A program made the position numbers and the translations under genes. The notes beneath the pieces are model-generated. The model was not told the origin of the DNA, did no database searches, and worked only from the letters and a program-made list of their open reading frames with translations. From positions 1 to 59,672 of the forward strand of contig NZ_JAJDOO010000030.1 in the NCBI RefSeq assembly GCF_020595055.1: a DNA stretch of 59,672 nucleotides, read 5' to 3'. Each line of letters begins with the position of its first letter. The first letter of the stretch is position 1. Of this stretch, positions 1 to 9,006 are shown in pieces. Source of the stretch: Desulfosporosinus shakirovi (GTDB taxonomy: Bacteria; Bacillota; Desulfitobacteriia; Desulfitobacteriales; Desulfitobacteriaceae).

Positions 1-112
1 GCTGATCTGCCTTTAGGAATTCGGATGGTTTTTGCGAACATTTATTGACACTATCGCCGTAAAATTGGCTGTTTGTACTTCTGCTTGCCAGGGAAATCGC
101 AAAATTCATATA
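1..112. other. window edge, no gene resolved
   Basis: Frame 1 is open from the first base to a TGA at 46-48 and could be the last 15 residues of a gene cut by the window edge. That is too short to identify. Bases 49-112 hold no recognisable signal. Confidence 0.2.
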
Positions 113-159
113 ATAATTCAAGCCCCGCCTTTTTTTAATGAAGGCGGGGCTTGAATTAT
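113..159. terminator. 19-bp perfect inverted repeat, probable terminator
   Basis: Arms 113-131 and 141-159 are perfectly complementary with a GC-rich core and a 9-base loop. The hairpin lies just past the stop codon of the minus-strand kinase gene, so it probably ends that transcript and any transcript arriving from the left. No clean T-tract follows on either side. Confidence 0.6.
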
Positions 160-203
160 GATTCATTTCATTTGTCGAATTGGCACTTCTTTTGTTGAGG
201 TGT

Positions 204-1118
204 TCAACTCGTAACCATGCTGGCAATGGAACAATGGGGGGAGTTGGTCATTGCTTTGATATTCTTTCGGAAACGTTCATATCTAAATAAGCAATATTCG
301 AGAAAGTCATCCCCATTGTAATGTCTGATCAAAGCCCAGGCTGTCCAGAGTATATCTTGAGCCATCATAAAGCATTTTATCTTTAATTCTTCCATAGGGG
401 TCAGTGGCTGGCTGAAGCAGTTCTGAATTAAATGGCCAATTGCTTCCGAAGATAGTTTAGATTCCAGAATGTAGGCGGCCACATCCCAACAGGGATCGTT
501 CATTCCAGAATATTCCCAGTCTATAAGATATGTTTTGCCGGTGTCGTCAATGATAAAGTTTTCAGGCACTGTGTCATTGTGACAGGGCACCAAAATTGTA
601 TTTTTAATATTTTCTTGGACAAAAGTGACTAACTGGTTTTTTAGGGTTTTGTAATCAAAGAAAAGGTCGCCGTGTAATTGTTGAATAATCAGTTCGTATT
701 TGCAGAGCTCTGCTTGCCAATCGAAGCGATTTAAAAAACCCTTGGGATATGAGTGGATTTTTTTCATTATAGTGGAAACGGAATCCAAGTTTTCAGGTGA
801 GCCAGGATCAGTTTGAGCCAAGTTTTGGCTGTTTTTTATGTTTATGCTTATTTTGATGCCGCTGTCTTCATCGAAGTAAATGCAATCAGAGTTCACACCT
901 AACTCAGAGGCAATGTTATTATTGACCCTTTCTATTTTTCGATCAATAATCTGTTCCGTCATGCCGCCGGGTTGCCTGATGACATATTCGATACCTTTAA
1001 TAGTCATGACGTAGTTGTAATTGGTAAGTCCGCCGGCAAAGCGGGATTTATCAAAGATAATGCTTTCATCATGAAAAGCATGGCGCAGCTTTTCTTGGAC
1101 TAATTCTTCCATTCTCAT
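204..1118 (-). CDS. choline/ethanolamine kinase-like phosphotransferase (LicA/APH fold)
   Basis: Predicted cytoplasmic ATP-dependent small-molecule kinase of the choline kinase/aminoglycoside phosphotransferase fold, about 304 residues. The catalytic-loop motif CHNDTVPENFI and the metal-binding motif LIDWEYSGMNDPCWDVA are clear, and an N-terminal nucleotide-loop-like stretch (FAGGLTNYNYV) is also visible. The ATG at 1118 is chosen because GGGGGAG sits at the right distance upstream; the longer TTG start would overlap that ribosome site. It is transcribed away from the choline microcompartment operon across a 335-base spacer. The position suggests choline as substrate, probably giving phosphocholine as in LicA, but thiamine and ethanolamine kinases share this fold and the sequence alone does not decide. 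Confidence 0.75.
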   Translation of the reverse strand: MRMEELVQEKLRHAFHDESIIFDKSRFAGGLTNYNYVMTIKGIEYVIRQPGGMTEQIIDRKIERVNNNIASELGVNSDCIYFDEDSGIKISINIKNSQNLAQTDPGSPENLDSVSTIMKKIHSYPKGFLNRFDWQAELCKYELIIQQLHGDLFFDYKTLKNQLVTFVQENIKNTILVPCHNDTVPENFIIDDTGKTYLIDWEYSGMNDPCWDVAAYILESKLSSEAIGHLIQNCFSQPLTPMEELKIKCFMMAQDILWTAWALIRHYNGDDFLEYCLFRYERFRKNIKAMTNSPHCSIASMVTS

Positions 1119-1453
1119 ATATATCTCCCCCAAGTTATTAAACTTGGATTTTAGGATTATTTGTTAATTTACTTTAGCAAATAATCCTAACAAAATCAAT
1201 GCTTGGAAAAATGAATTTACGATGAATGAGTTTTAAACTTATGTCTTGATTGTTCAAATAAGTCATTTTAGTACAATAACTATATTTTGCTAGATACAAT
1301 AATGCTAATTATACATATTCATTCTTCAAAAAAAATTGCTCTGCATGGGATATTATTAAAGTACAAATTATTATCGGTTTAATTAAAAAATAAAAAAGAC
1401 AATCCTAAAAAGTTTAAATCTATGTTAATAGAAAGAAAAGAGGGGTTGTTTCT
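1119..1453. promoter_or_regulatory. divergent intergenic region upstream of the cut operon
   Basis: AT-rich 335-base spacer between the kinase gene and the first shell gene. It must hold the promoter of the 16-kb operon, but no consensus sigma-A promoter stands out. Two direct copies of TACAATAA occur at 1272-1279 and 1295-1302, about two helical turns apart, and are candidate sites for the AraC-type regulator encoded at 18.9 kb (inference). Confidence 0.4.
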
Positions 1454-1753
1454 ATGAAATACTCTGGAGAAGAGGCATTAGGTCTTATTGAAACAAGAGG
1501 CATGGTTCCGGCAATTCAAGCAGCAGATGTCATGTGTAAAACTGCTGATGTTGTTCTTGTTTCGTATGAAAATATGGGTTCCGGGCTTGTCACGGTCATG
1601 GTTAAAGGGGATGTAGCAGCAGTGAGGTCGGCTGTAGAAAAGGGAGCAGCGGCCGCAGCAGCTATCGGCGAGTTGACAGCCTCCCACGTTATGCCGCGTC
1701 CCATCAGCCGGATAGGCAAGATTGTCTCGAGCCATGACATAGACGCGGAATGA
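1454..1753 (+). CDS. BMC-H hexameric shell protein
   Basis: Single-domain bacterial microcompartment shell protein, 99 residues. The domain starts with ALGLIETRGMVPAIQAADVM and carries the typical SGLVTVMVKGDV strand, the same pattern as EutM/PduA. Such proteins form hexamers that tile the facets of the shell, with a central pore for small metabolites. It is the first gene of the operon; an AGAGGGG site precedes the ATG. The tail after HVMPRP is short. It resembles the shell genes at 1781 and 17037 but is less alike them than they are to each other, so the hexamers may have different pores. Confidence 0.95.
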   Translation: MKYSGEEALGLIETRGMVPAIQAADVMCKTADVVLVSYENMGSGLVTVMVKGDVAAVRSAVEKGAAAAAAIGELTASHVMPRPISRIGKIVSSHDIDAE

Positions 1754-1780
1754 AACATTAATTTGGAAAGGGGAGCCCGT

Positions 1781-2071
1781 GTGGACAAAAATAGTGCTTT
1801 AGGGTTCATAGAAACGTACAGCCTGGTTTCGGTACTGGAAGCTGCGGATGCCATGTGCAAGGCTGCGGATGTGGAATTGGTTGGGTATGAAAACGTGGCT
1901 TCCGGTTTGGTTTCCGTCGTGGTTCGCGGGGATGTGGGAGCGGTGAAAGCAGCGGTAGATGCCGGCGTCAAAGAAGCAGGCAAGGTAGGCCAGATCTATA
2001 GCTCCCTTGTCATTGCCAGGCCTCATGCGGAGGTTGAAAAGATTATCGCCAAATACGTTATCGACTGGTGA
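1781..2071 (+). CDS. BMC-H hexameric shell protein
   Basis: Second single-domain BMC-H shell protein, about 96 residues. The chosen start is GTG at 1781, behind GGAAAGGGG and giving the usual EutM/PduA length; an upstream in-frame TTG at 1763 lies within the ribosome site region. Recognisable elements are ALGFIETYSLVSVLEAADAM, the conserved KAADVELVGYENVASGLVSV strand and the [14 protein letters not shown] helix. It follows the first shell gene by 27 bases and is presumably co-transcribed and co-assembled with it. Confidence 0.93.
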   Translation: MDKNSALGFIETYSLVSVLEAADAMCKAADVELVGYENVASGLVSVVVRGDVGAVKAAVDAGVKEAGKVGQIYSSLVIARPHAEVEKIIAKYVIDW

Positions 2072-2129
2072 ATAACGCATTTGTTAAATCATTGATTCTG
2101 CGAGTGGAAAGGGGGGAGCGACTGGAATT

Positions 2130-3578
2130 ATGAATAGAATTGACAATGATTTGCTCTCCGTCCAAGAGGCTCGAATTCTTGTAGAAAATGCCCGAGAGGC
2201 GCAAAAGGAGCTGGCGGCTTTTTCGCAAGAAAAACTGGATAAAGTCGTCGGGAATATGGCTGAAGCAGCCTATAAACATGCTAGAGAACTGGCAGTGATG
2301 TCCCATGAAGAAACAGGATTTGGTAAATGGCAGGACAAGCTTGTCAAAAATATTTTTGCGAGTGATTATCTCTATAAGAAAATCAAGGACATGAAAGTTG
2401 TCGGCATTATAAATGAAGACAAAGAAAATAAAACCATGGATATTGGCGTACCCGTTGGAGTGATTGTCGCCTTGTCTCCTTCAACCAACCCTGCATCTAC
2501 TACAATTTATAAAGCACTGATTGCCATAAAGTCGGGTAATGCGATTGTCTTTTCTCCTCATCCTAAGGCCAAAAAAACAATCACCCAGGTACTTGACATA
2601 CTCATCCAGGCCGCTGAAGAAAGCGGATTGCCAAGTGGCGCCATCGGATATTTGCGAACGCTGGCTGTGGACGGTACGGTTGCCTTGATGAACCATAAAG
2701 ATACGTCTCTCATTCTGATTACGGGTGTGCCCAAGATGGTCAGGGCAGCGTATACATCTGGCAAACCGACTATTTATGGTGGTCCGGGGAATGGCCCTGC
2801 CTTTATTGAGCGTTCGGCTGATATAAAAAAGGCCGTAGCAGATATCATTGTCAGCAGAACCTTTGATAACGGAATTGTTTCAGCCTCGGAACAATCCATT
2901 GTTGCTGAGGGCTGTATCGCTGATGAAGTAAGGCAAGAGCTTAGGAAAAATGGAGCTCATTTCATGTCAGAGCAGGAATCAGTTCAGCTCAGTAAGTTCT
3001 TTTTCCGTCCTGATGGCAGTTTGAATCCAGAGATTGTCGGAAAAACGGCCTTAGAGTTGGCGCGGCATAGCGGCATATGTGTGCCGGAGAATACGTTATT
3101 ATTGATTTCAGAACAAAAATATGTCTCCTCCAGCAATCCTTATTCAAGGGAAAAACTTTGCCCGGTTCTGGCCTTTTACGTTGAAAAGGATTGGATGAAT
3201 GCTTGTGAAAAATGCGTAGAATTGCTTATAAATGAAGGCCGAGGACATACCTTGGTCATTCACTCGAAGAATGAGAATGTGATTCGGGAATTTGCCCTAA
3301 AAAAACCAGTATCCAGAGTTCTGGTGAATACGCCGGCGTCATTAGGGGGTATAGGAGCGACAACCAATCTCTTCCCGGCATTAACCTTAGGTTCCGGTAC
3401 GGCAGGCGGCGGGTATACTTCTGATAATGTCACACCCATGAACTTGATTAATATCCGAAAAGTCGGCTATGGTGTACGGCAGATAGAGGATATAACCAAG
3501 GGTGTTGATCAGCTCTCCATTGAAAGTACGGATGATTTAAAAGAGGTCCTCGAAAAATTACTTGAGCTACTTAAGTAA
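2130..3578 (+). CDS. aldehyde dehydrogenase paralogue with Ser at the catalytic Cys position
   Basis: Member of the CoA-acylating aldehyde dehydrogenase family (EutE/PduP/AdhE N-terminal domain type), 482 residues. It aligns along its whole length with the enzyme at 14888. The normal nucleophile motif (FDNGTICASEQ in the paralogue) reads FDNGIVSASEQ here, so Cys is Ser at residue 251 (codon 2880-2882). The NAD-site region also differs, with LITGVPKMV in place of IATGGSAMV and GGPGNGPAF in place of GVGPGNVPAY. The C-terminal tail, about residues 455-482, ends in an amphipathic helix of the type used as an encapsulation peptide. Expected activity (acetaldehyde, CoA and NAD to acetyl-CoA) is therefore doubtful. 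A structural or regulatory role inside the compartment is an inference. Confidence 0.9.
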   Translation: MNRIDNDLLSVQEARILVENAREAQKELAAFSQEKLDKVVGNMAEAAYKHARELAVMSHEETGFGKWQDKLVKNIFASDYLYKKIKDMKVVGIINEDKENKTMDIGVPVGVIVALSPSTNPASTTIYKALIAIKSGNAIVFSPHPKAKKTITQVLDILIQAAEESGLPSGAIGYLRTLAVDGTVALMNHKDTSLILITGVPKMVRAAYTSGKPTIYGGPGNGPAFIERSADIKKAVADIIVSRTFDNGIVSASEQSIVAEGCIADEVRQELRKNGAHFMSEQESVQLSKFFFRPDGSLNPEIVGKTALELARHSGICVPENTLLLISEQKYVSSSNPYSREKLCPVLAFYVEKDWMNACEKCVELLINEGRGHTLVIHSKNENVIREFALKKPVSRVLVNTPASLGGIGATTNLFPALTLGSGTAGGGYTSDNVTPMNLINIRKVGYGVRQIEDITKGVDQLSIESTDDLKEVLEKLLELLK

Positions 3579-3679
3579 TGCGGAGACGATAGTGGTACTG
3601 AAAAATTTGTTGCCGGTATAGATACTTTGGTACATGCCCATTGAGGCTTATGTTTCTAAAGTAAGAGGAGGAAAGAAAG

Positions 3680-6223
3680 TTGGATATCAAAGAGTTTTCA
3701 AATAAATTTGCGGATGCCACAAAACATTTGTCCCCGGAAGAAACATCCGCCATCATGAAATTGTTTCAGGGGATTTCCAAGGAATTGTCAGCAAAAGCTC
3801 CGGTAATAAACGCTGTGACAAAATCGCCTGTGTATGAAGGGGAAATCACAGGACTGACACCCCGACTGGAACGACTAAAAGCGGCTTATTTAAAGGTTAA
3901 ACCGAGTGTCAGTATCTATCGTGCCAGAGCTTTTACCCAAGTTGCCAAAGAAAATGTGGGGTTACCTAAAATTCTTCTGAGGGCCAAGTGCTTTAGAAAA
4001 GCCTGTGAGACTGCTCCCTTGGTAATTCAGAACGATGAGTTAATTGTGGGACATCCTTGCGGGAAACCAAGAGCCGGTGCAGTATCCCCGGATATCGCCT
4101 GGAGATGGTTGCGGGATGAATTAGATACCATGTCAACGAGAGCCCAGGATCCATTCCAAATCAGTGAAGAAGACAAGCGGATTTTGCGGGATGAGATCTT
4201 CCCCTACTGGGAAGGTAAGAGTGTAGACGAGATTTGTCAGAATCAATATGAAGAAGCTGGGGTATGGTCATTTTCAGGGGAATCCTTTGTTAGCGATCTC
4301 TCTTACCATCAGGTAAATGGCGGCGGTGACACTTGCCCTGGATACGATGTCATATTGATTAAAAAGGGCATTAACGCTGTAAGACAGGAAGCTGTCGACA
4401 AATTGAGCCAATTGTCCATGGAAAATCCGGATGACATGGATAAGATTTATTTCTATAAAGCAGAGATTGAGACTTGTGACGGTATTTTGGCTTATGCCAA
4501 ACGACTTTCTGATTATGCGAGAGAACTGGCTAACAGAGAGCACGACTTAGTCCGGCAGAAAGAACTTTACAAGATTTCAGAGATTTTGACCTATGTACCG
4601 GCCAATCCACCTCGTACTTTCCAGGAAGCACTCCAGTCCGTTTGGACGCTGGAATCCTTGTTTGTGGTAGAAGAAAACCAGACGGGGATTTCTCTCGGAC
4701 GCTTGGATCAATACATTTATCCTATGTTTAAGGCCGACATGGAAGCTGGCCGAATGAACAAATTGGAAGCCTTTGAACTGATAAGCAGTTTTATTATTAA
4801 ATGCTCTGAAGTTATGTGGCTTTCCAGCGAACTGGGAGCAAAGTATTTCGCAGGCTATCAACCGTTTATCAATTTAACGATTGGTGGACAGAAGAGAACC
4901 GGTGGCGATGCAACCAATGATCTGACTTATTTGATCATGGATGCCGTTCGTTTTACCAAGATGTATCAACCGTCCCTTGCTTGCCGGATTCACAACAAAT
5001 CACCGCAACAATATCTGAAGAAGATCGTCGATGTTGTTAAAGCAGGGCTTGGATTCCCCGCCTGTCACTTTGATGATTCTCATATCAAAATGATGCTTGC
5101 CAAGGGATTCTCTATAGAAGATTCACGGGATTATTGCCTTATGGGCTGCGTAGAACCGCAAAAGTCCGGCCGAATTTATCAATGGACATCCACCGGTTAT
5201 ACCCAATGGCCTATTGCCATAGAATTTGTTCTTAATCGCGGCATGATGAAATGGCATGGCACCATGCAAGGCCTGGACACAGGAGATCTTGACAATATCA
5301 AGACTTATGAAGAATTTGATGTTGCATGTAAACAACAAATCGAGCATATTATCCGCTTATCTGCCATAGGAACTCTTGTCAGCCAGCGGGTTCACCGAGA
5401 TATTGCTCCAAAACCCCTTATGTCCCTACTGGTAGAAGGGTGTATGGAAAAAGGCACGGATGTTACAGGTGGCGGGGCTCTAGTCAATTACGGTCCTGGA
5501 CTTATCTTCTCCGGTCTCGGAACCTATGCCGATTCTATGGCAGCGATCAAAAAGCTGGTTTTTGAAGAGAAGAAATATACTCTAAAACAAATCAGAGACG
5601 CATTGATTGCGAATTACGAAGGATTTGAATCTATTCGCACGGATTGTTTAAATGCACCCAAATACGGCAATGACGATGACTATGTTGATGAAATTGCCTC
5701 AGATCTTATTATTTGGACTGAACGGGTGCACCATTCCTTTAAAATGCTGTATTCTCACTTCACCCATGGCACCCTATCCATTTCCAACAACACGCCTATC
5801 GGAGAAATTACTGGTGCATCCGCGAATGGACGCTTAGCCTGGACACCTTTGTCAGATGGAATTAGCCCGACACAAGGAGCCGACAAATTGGGACCCACAG
5901 CTATTATTAAATCCATTAGCAAGCTAAGTAACGAGTCTATGAATATTGGTATGGTACACAACTTCAAACTGTTGCGAGGCATTCTGGAAACTCCGGAAGG
6001 GGAAAATGGCCTGATCACCTTACTCAGAACAGCCTCCATCCTCGGTAATGGTCAGATGCAATTTAGCTATGTTGACAATGAAGTTTTAAAGAAAGCGCAA
6101 ATCGAACCTGACAAGTATCGAGACTTAATCATTCGCGTCGCTGGGTACAGCGCTTACTTCGTAGAACTGTGCAAGGAAGTACAGGATGAAATTATTAGCA
6201 GAACCGTGTTGGAGCATTTTTAA
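3680..6223 (+). CDS. cutC: choline trimethylamine-lyase (glycyl radical enzyme)
   Basis: Cleaves choline to trimethylamine and acetaldehyde inside the microcompartment. It has 847 residues and a TTG start behind GAGGAGG. The thiyl-radical motif GCVEP gives Cys490 and Glu492, and the C-terminal RVAGYSAYF motif carries the glycyl radical at Gly822. Residues known to line the choline pocket in Desulfovibrio alaskensis CutC are all present with a uniform offset of one: Tyr209, Asp217, Phe390, Phe396, Thr503 and Tyr507. This makes choline the substrate rather than glycerol, propanediol or isethionate. The first 35 residues form a predicted helix ([15 protein letters not shown]) that could target the enzyme to the shell; the long N-terminal extension of Klebsiella-type CutC is absent, which fits the GRM1 subtype. 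A strong hairpin follows the stop codon. Confidence 0.97.
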   Translation: MDIKEFSNKFADATKHLSPEETSAIMKLFQGISKELSAKAPVINAVTKSPVYEGEITGLTPRLERLKAAYLKVKPSVSIYRARAFTQVAKENVGLPKILLRAKCFRKACETAPLVIQNDELIVGHPCGKPRAGAVSPDIAWRWLRDELDTMSTRAQDPFQISEEDKRILRDEIFPYWEGKSVDEICQNQYEEAGVWSFSGESFVSDLSYHQVNGGGDTCPGYDVILIKKGINAVRQEAVDKLSQLSMENPDDMDKIYFYKAEIETCDGILAYAKRLSDYARELANREHDLVRQKELYKISEILTYVPANPPRTFQEALQSVWTLESLFVVEENQTGISLGRLDQYIYPMFKADMEAGRMNKLEAFELISSFIIKCSEVMWLSSELGAKYFAGYQPFINLTIGGQKRTGGDATNDLTYLIMDAVRFTKMYQPSLACRIHNKSPQQYLKKIVDVVKAGLGFPACHFDDSHIKMMLAKGFSIEDSRDYCLMGCVEPQKSGRIYQWTSTGYTQWPIAIEFVLNRGMMKWHGTMQGLDTGDLDNIKTYEEFDVACKQQIEHIIRLSAIGTLVSQRVHRDIAPKPLMSLLVEGCMEKGTDVTGGGALVNYGPGLIFSGLGTYADSMAAIKKLVFEEKKYTLKQIRDALIANYEGFESIRTDCLNAPKYGNDDDYVDEIASDLIIWTERVHHSFKMLYSHFTHGTLSISNNTPIGEITGASANGRLAWTPLSDGISPTQGADKLGPTAIIKSISKLSNESMNIGMVHNFKLLRGILETPEGENGLITLLRTASILGNGQMQFSYVDNEVLKKAQIEPDKYRDLIIRVAGYSAYFVELCKEVQDEIISRTVLEHF

Positions 6224-6238
6224 GATGATTTAAATCTA

Positions 6239-6282
6239 TATGGAATATCTAAAGAGTTTAAAACTCTTACAGATATTCCATA
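6239..6282 (+). promoter_or_regulatory. intercistronic hairpin after cutC
   Basis: Arms 6239-6250 plus 6252-6259 pair with 6261-6268 plus 6271-6282, giving about 20 base pairs with one small internal loop. No T-run follows, and the right arm abuts the AAAGGAG ribosome site of the next gene. It could protect the 3' end of cutC mRNA or limit translation of the transporter gene. The longest open frame of the next gene starts inside this hairpin, which argues against that start. Confidence 0.6.
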
Positions 6283-6302
6283 AAGGAGAGAGTATTGCCG
6301 AG

Positions 6303-7313
6303 ATGAGCATATCGGGAAACCAAAAAGCCATTATGATGAAGGAAAAACTGAATGCTGACTTTACTAGAAAAGGCGTCTTTACAGGTCTTTTCAGCGGCTT
6401 TACCTGGGGCTTAAACAGTGTACTCTTGGGCCTTGCTTTAAGTATGATCCCTGTTATGGGAGAAAATGTTGCCATATTTGCCATCCCACTGGCCGCCGCC
6501 TGTATCAATGATTCTTTTGCAGGACTATGGCTGCTCCTTTATAACAGCGGAGCCGGACGTTTAAAGGAAGTGCTCCGCAGTCTTAAAACCTTTCCCGGTC
6601 AAATGGTTTGTGTAGCCGCCTTATTGGGTGGACCCATTGCTAATGGCGGATACCTACTGGGTATTTCTCTGGCAGGATCTGCTTATGCTTTAACAATTAC
6701 AGCCTTATATCCCATCGTTGGTGCTCTTCTTTCCCGGATTTTCCTTAAACAACAAATTGTGCCCCGCGTTTGGGCTGGCATGATGCTCTCCGTTGTTGGT
6801 GCTATCGTCATATCCTATGTTCCGCCCGAAGGCGTGAACAGTGAAACTTTCTACCTCGGTCTTCTCTTTGCATCACTAGCCGCGTTGGGTTGGGGAGCAG
6901 AAGCCGTTTTGGCGGTATTTGGCATGTCGATGATTGACCCGAAGGTTGCCATCAATATTCGTCAACTGACTTCCGGACTTTTTCTGGCGATTTTCATTCT
7001 TCCTATCGTTGGTGGCTGGGTTATCGTTTCCCAAGTTTTCACTCTGCCTGGAACTCTCGGGGCATTTGCCATTGTTGGCTTGGCGGGAGCGATATCATAC
7101 TTGGCGTGGTATAAGGCTAATACTACCATTGGCGTGGCTAAAGGAATGGCTCTTAACGGAACCTATGTCATGTGGGGAGTCATCTTCTCGGTTGTTTTCT
7201 TGAAATCCCCCCTTACGCAGAACTTGGTCATAGGCAGTCTTCTGGTGGTGATAGGGGCTACTCTAGTGGCTATTAACCCGAAGGAGTTCTTCAAGAAAGG
7301 AGATGTGACATAA
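6303..7313 (+). CDS. EamA/DMT-family membrane transporter
   Basis: Integral membrane protein of about 336 residues with ten predicted transmembrane segments in two similar halves, the layout of the drug/metabolite transporter (EamA) family. Small-residue-rich helices such as FAIVGLAGAISYLAWYKANT near residue 260 are typical. ATG at 6303 is chosen because AAAGGAGAG precedes it and the longer alternative begins inside a hairpin; the exact start is uncertain. It sits between cutC and the downstream cut genes. By position it may import choline or export trimethylamine; Desulfovibrio cut loci carry SMR-type transporters of the same superfamily. The substrate cannot be read from the sequence. Confidence 0.8.
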   Translation: MSISGNQKAIMMKEKLNADFTRKGVFTGLFSGFTWGLNSVLLGLALSMIPVMGENVAIFAIPLAAACINDSFAGLWLLLYNSGAGRLKEVLRSLKTFPGQMVCVAALLGGPIANGGYLLGISLAGSAYALTITALYPIVGALLSRIFLKQQIVPRVWAGMMLSVVGAIVISYVPPEGVNSETFYLGLLFASLAALGWGAEAVLAVFGMSMIDPKVAINIRQLTSGLFLAIFILPIVGGWVIVSQVFTLPGTLGAFAIVGLAGAISYLAWYKANTTIGVAKGMALNGTYVMWGVIFSVVFLKSPLTQNLVIGSLLVVIGATLVAINPKEFFKKGDVT

Positions 7314-7315
7314 TC

Positions 7316-7606
7316 ATGGCGGACACATTACCACTGCGATTCAGAATGCTTCATTATGTTTCCACGGTCAAGAAAGCCAGCGCGGATGAGATTATGAAGG
7401 CGCTGAAACCGGAATATGGCACAGAAAAACAGTTTACAAAGAAAGTCTTTGTGAATCATCTCCTCGACATGAAAGCGAACCATATCCTTGACGATAATGA
7501 TGTGACACTTGATGACGAGGGAGAATTGGTCATTTACTACTCCATCAATGATGAGGGGAAAAGACTTCTCAAAAAGTACCTTCCCAAAGGGTGGAATCAG
7601 ACTTAA
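7316..7606 (+). CDS. small winged-helix-like protein of unknown function
   Basis: A 96-residue soluble protein. Residues about 5-50 (RFRMLHYVSTVKKASADEIM, then FTKKVFVNHLLDMKANHI) have the helix pattern of a winged-helix DNA-binding domain, and the strand pair with ELVIYYSINDEGKRLL resembles the wing. It is tightly spaced after the transporter and before cutD, so it belongs to the operon. I do not recognise a named family. It could be a local regulator of the cut operon or an accessory factor for CutC/CutD; no evidence decides. Confidence 0.7.
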   Translation: MADTLPLRFRMLHYVSTVKKASADEIMKALKPEYGTEKQFTKKVFVNHLLDMKANHILDDNDVTLDDEGELVIYYSINDEGKRLLKKYLPKGWNQT

Positions 7607-7642
7607 ATTTTCGCTGGGGATTTTTAAAGGGATGGGGACATT

Positions 7643-8626
7643 ATGAGTACAGAAACCGGTAGCATCTTAGAAAGAAAGGCAAGAATCTTCAATGTCCAGA
7701 AGTATTCCATTTATGATGGACCGGGCGTCAGAACATTAATTTTCTTCAAAGGGTGTCCCCTGAGATGCAAGTGGTGTTCAAATCCGGAGGGACTTGAAAG
7801 AAAATATCAAGTCATGTTCAAAGAAGATTTGTGCATTGACTGTGGCAACTGTATTCCTGTTTGTCCCGTCCAAATACATCATTTCCCGGAGGGAGAAGAA
7901 GGGCAACTGAAAACCCAAAGTGAAAGACTCGTGCATAAAGTCAGGAGAAGTATCGACTGTGTTGGTTGCCGAAAGTGCGAAACAGTTTGTCCCAAGCAGG
8001 CACTATCCATTGTCGGCACGGATAAAACAATTTCCGAAGCCCTGGAAATTATCCAACAGGATTTGCCCTTCTACCTCAGTTCAGGCGGCGGAGTCACCCT
8101 TGGGGGAGGGGAAGTCACAGCACAGCCGGATTTTGCGGCCAACCTGTTGACAGAATGCAAGCGCATGGGAATTCACACAGCCATTGAAACCTCGGGATAT
8201 GTAAAACTGGATTCCCTGCTTATGATTGCCCAGTTTACCGATTTGTTTTTATACGATATTAAGCAAATTGATTCTGAGCGGCATTATGAACTTACGGGAG
8301 TGCGCAATGAACGTATTCTGGACAACCTAACAGAGCTCATACGCCGCGGGCATACTGTTAAAGTCAGGATGCCCCTCATCAGGGGACTGAATGATAGTGA
8401 AGAAACCTTGCGCAGAACTCTGGAATTTCTCCGGCCCTTTAAAAACTATAAGAACTTCCAGGGTATTGACTTGCTTCCTTATCATAAATTGGGTATCAAC
8501 AAATATAAGCAATTGGACTTGAAATACGCCATCAGCGAAGATTTGAGCTTCAAAGAAGAAGAGTTGGATAAAATCGAAGAGTTCATAAAAGGGTATGACC
8601 TACAAGTTGAAGTCATCAGACATTAA
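7643..8626 (+). CDS. cutD: choline TMA-lyase activating enzyme (radical SAM)
   Basis: Installs the glycyl radical on CutC using S-adenosylmethionine and a reduced [4Fe-4S] cluster. It has 327 residues. The radical-SAM motif CPLRCKWC gives Cys38, Cys42 and Cys45. A ferredoxin-like insert follows with CIDCGNCIPVCP and CVGCRKCETVCP, the two extra clusters seen in this activase class. Downstream, YLSSGGGVTLGGGEVTAQP is the glycine-rich SAM-binding region. The gene lies about 1.4 kb after cutC, behind the transporter and a small gene, an arrangement that still implies co-expression. The name rests on the partner enzyme; by sequence alone it would be a pyruvate formate-lyase-activating-type enzyme. 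Confidence 0.95.
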   Translation: MSTETGSILERKARIFNVQKYSIYDGPGVRTLIFFKGCPLRCKWCSNPEGLERKYQVMFKEDLCIDCGNCIPVCPVQIHHFPEGEEGQLKTQSERLVHKVRRSIDCVGCRKCETVCPKQALSIVGTDKTISEALEIIQQDLPFYLSSGGGVTLGGGEVTAQPDFAANLLTECKRMGIHTAIETSGYVKLDSLLMIAQFTDLFLYDIKQIDSERHYELTGVRNERILDNLTELIRRGHTVKVRMPLIRGLNDSEETLRRTLEFLRPFKNYKNFQGIDLLPYHKLGINKYKQLDLKYAISEDLSFKEEELDKIEEFIKGYDLQVEVIRH

Positions 8627-8652
8627 AGACGTATACCTGACGGAGGGATTTT

Positions 8653-9006
8653 ATGGGTGCAGCCGATGAGTTTGACAGAAAACGTATTATCCAAGAATCC
8701 GTGCCTGGCAAGCAAGTCACGCTGGCTCATATCATAGCCTCGCCGGTACAAGACTTGTACGAACGTCTAGGCATTGAAGAACAGGGATCGATTGGAATTT
8801 TAACCCTTACTCCCAGTGAGACAGCAATCATAGCAGCCGATGTTGCCACAAAGACCTCTGACGTAGAGATCGGCTTTCTTGATCGATTTACAGGATCACT
8901 GGTTATATCCGGTGATGTGGCAAGTGTCGAAGCGGCCATGATTGCCATTAATGACACCCTGGAAAAGCTGCTAGGCTTCACGCCTGCCAAGATTACACGA
9001 ACATGA
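8653..9006 (+). CDS. EutS/PduU/CutR-type circularly permuted BMC shell protein
   Basis: A 117-residue shell protein matching the EutS/PduU/CutR pattern: N-terminal [20 protein letters not shown], then [20 protein letters not shown] and [19 protein letters not shown]. In this class the BMC fold is circularly permuted and the extra N-terminal strands form a beta-barrel that plugs one face of the hexamer. AGGGATTTT precedes the ATG. Its last four bases overlap the start of the GTPase gene, so the two are translationally coupled, as EutS/EutP and PduU/PduV often are. Confidence 0.93.
   Translation: MGAADEFDRKRIIQESVPGKQVTLAHIIASPVQDLYERLGIEEQGSIGILTLTPSETAIIAADVATKTSDVEIGFLDRFTGSLVISGDVASVEAAMIAINDTLEKLLGFTPAKITRT

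Noticed and set aside
1478-2306. Minus-strand open frames opposite the shell and dehydrogenase genes
   Set aside because: They mirror well-supported genes and have no domain or ribosome site of their own.
3680-6223. Isethionate lyase, glycerol or propanediol dehydratase instead of CutC
   Set aside because: The choline-pocket residues and the length match CutC with a constant one-residue offset.
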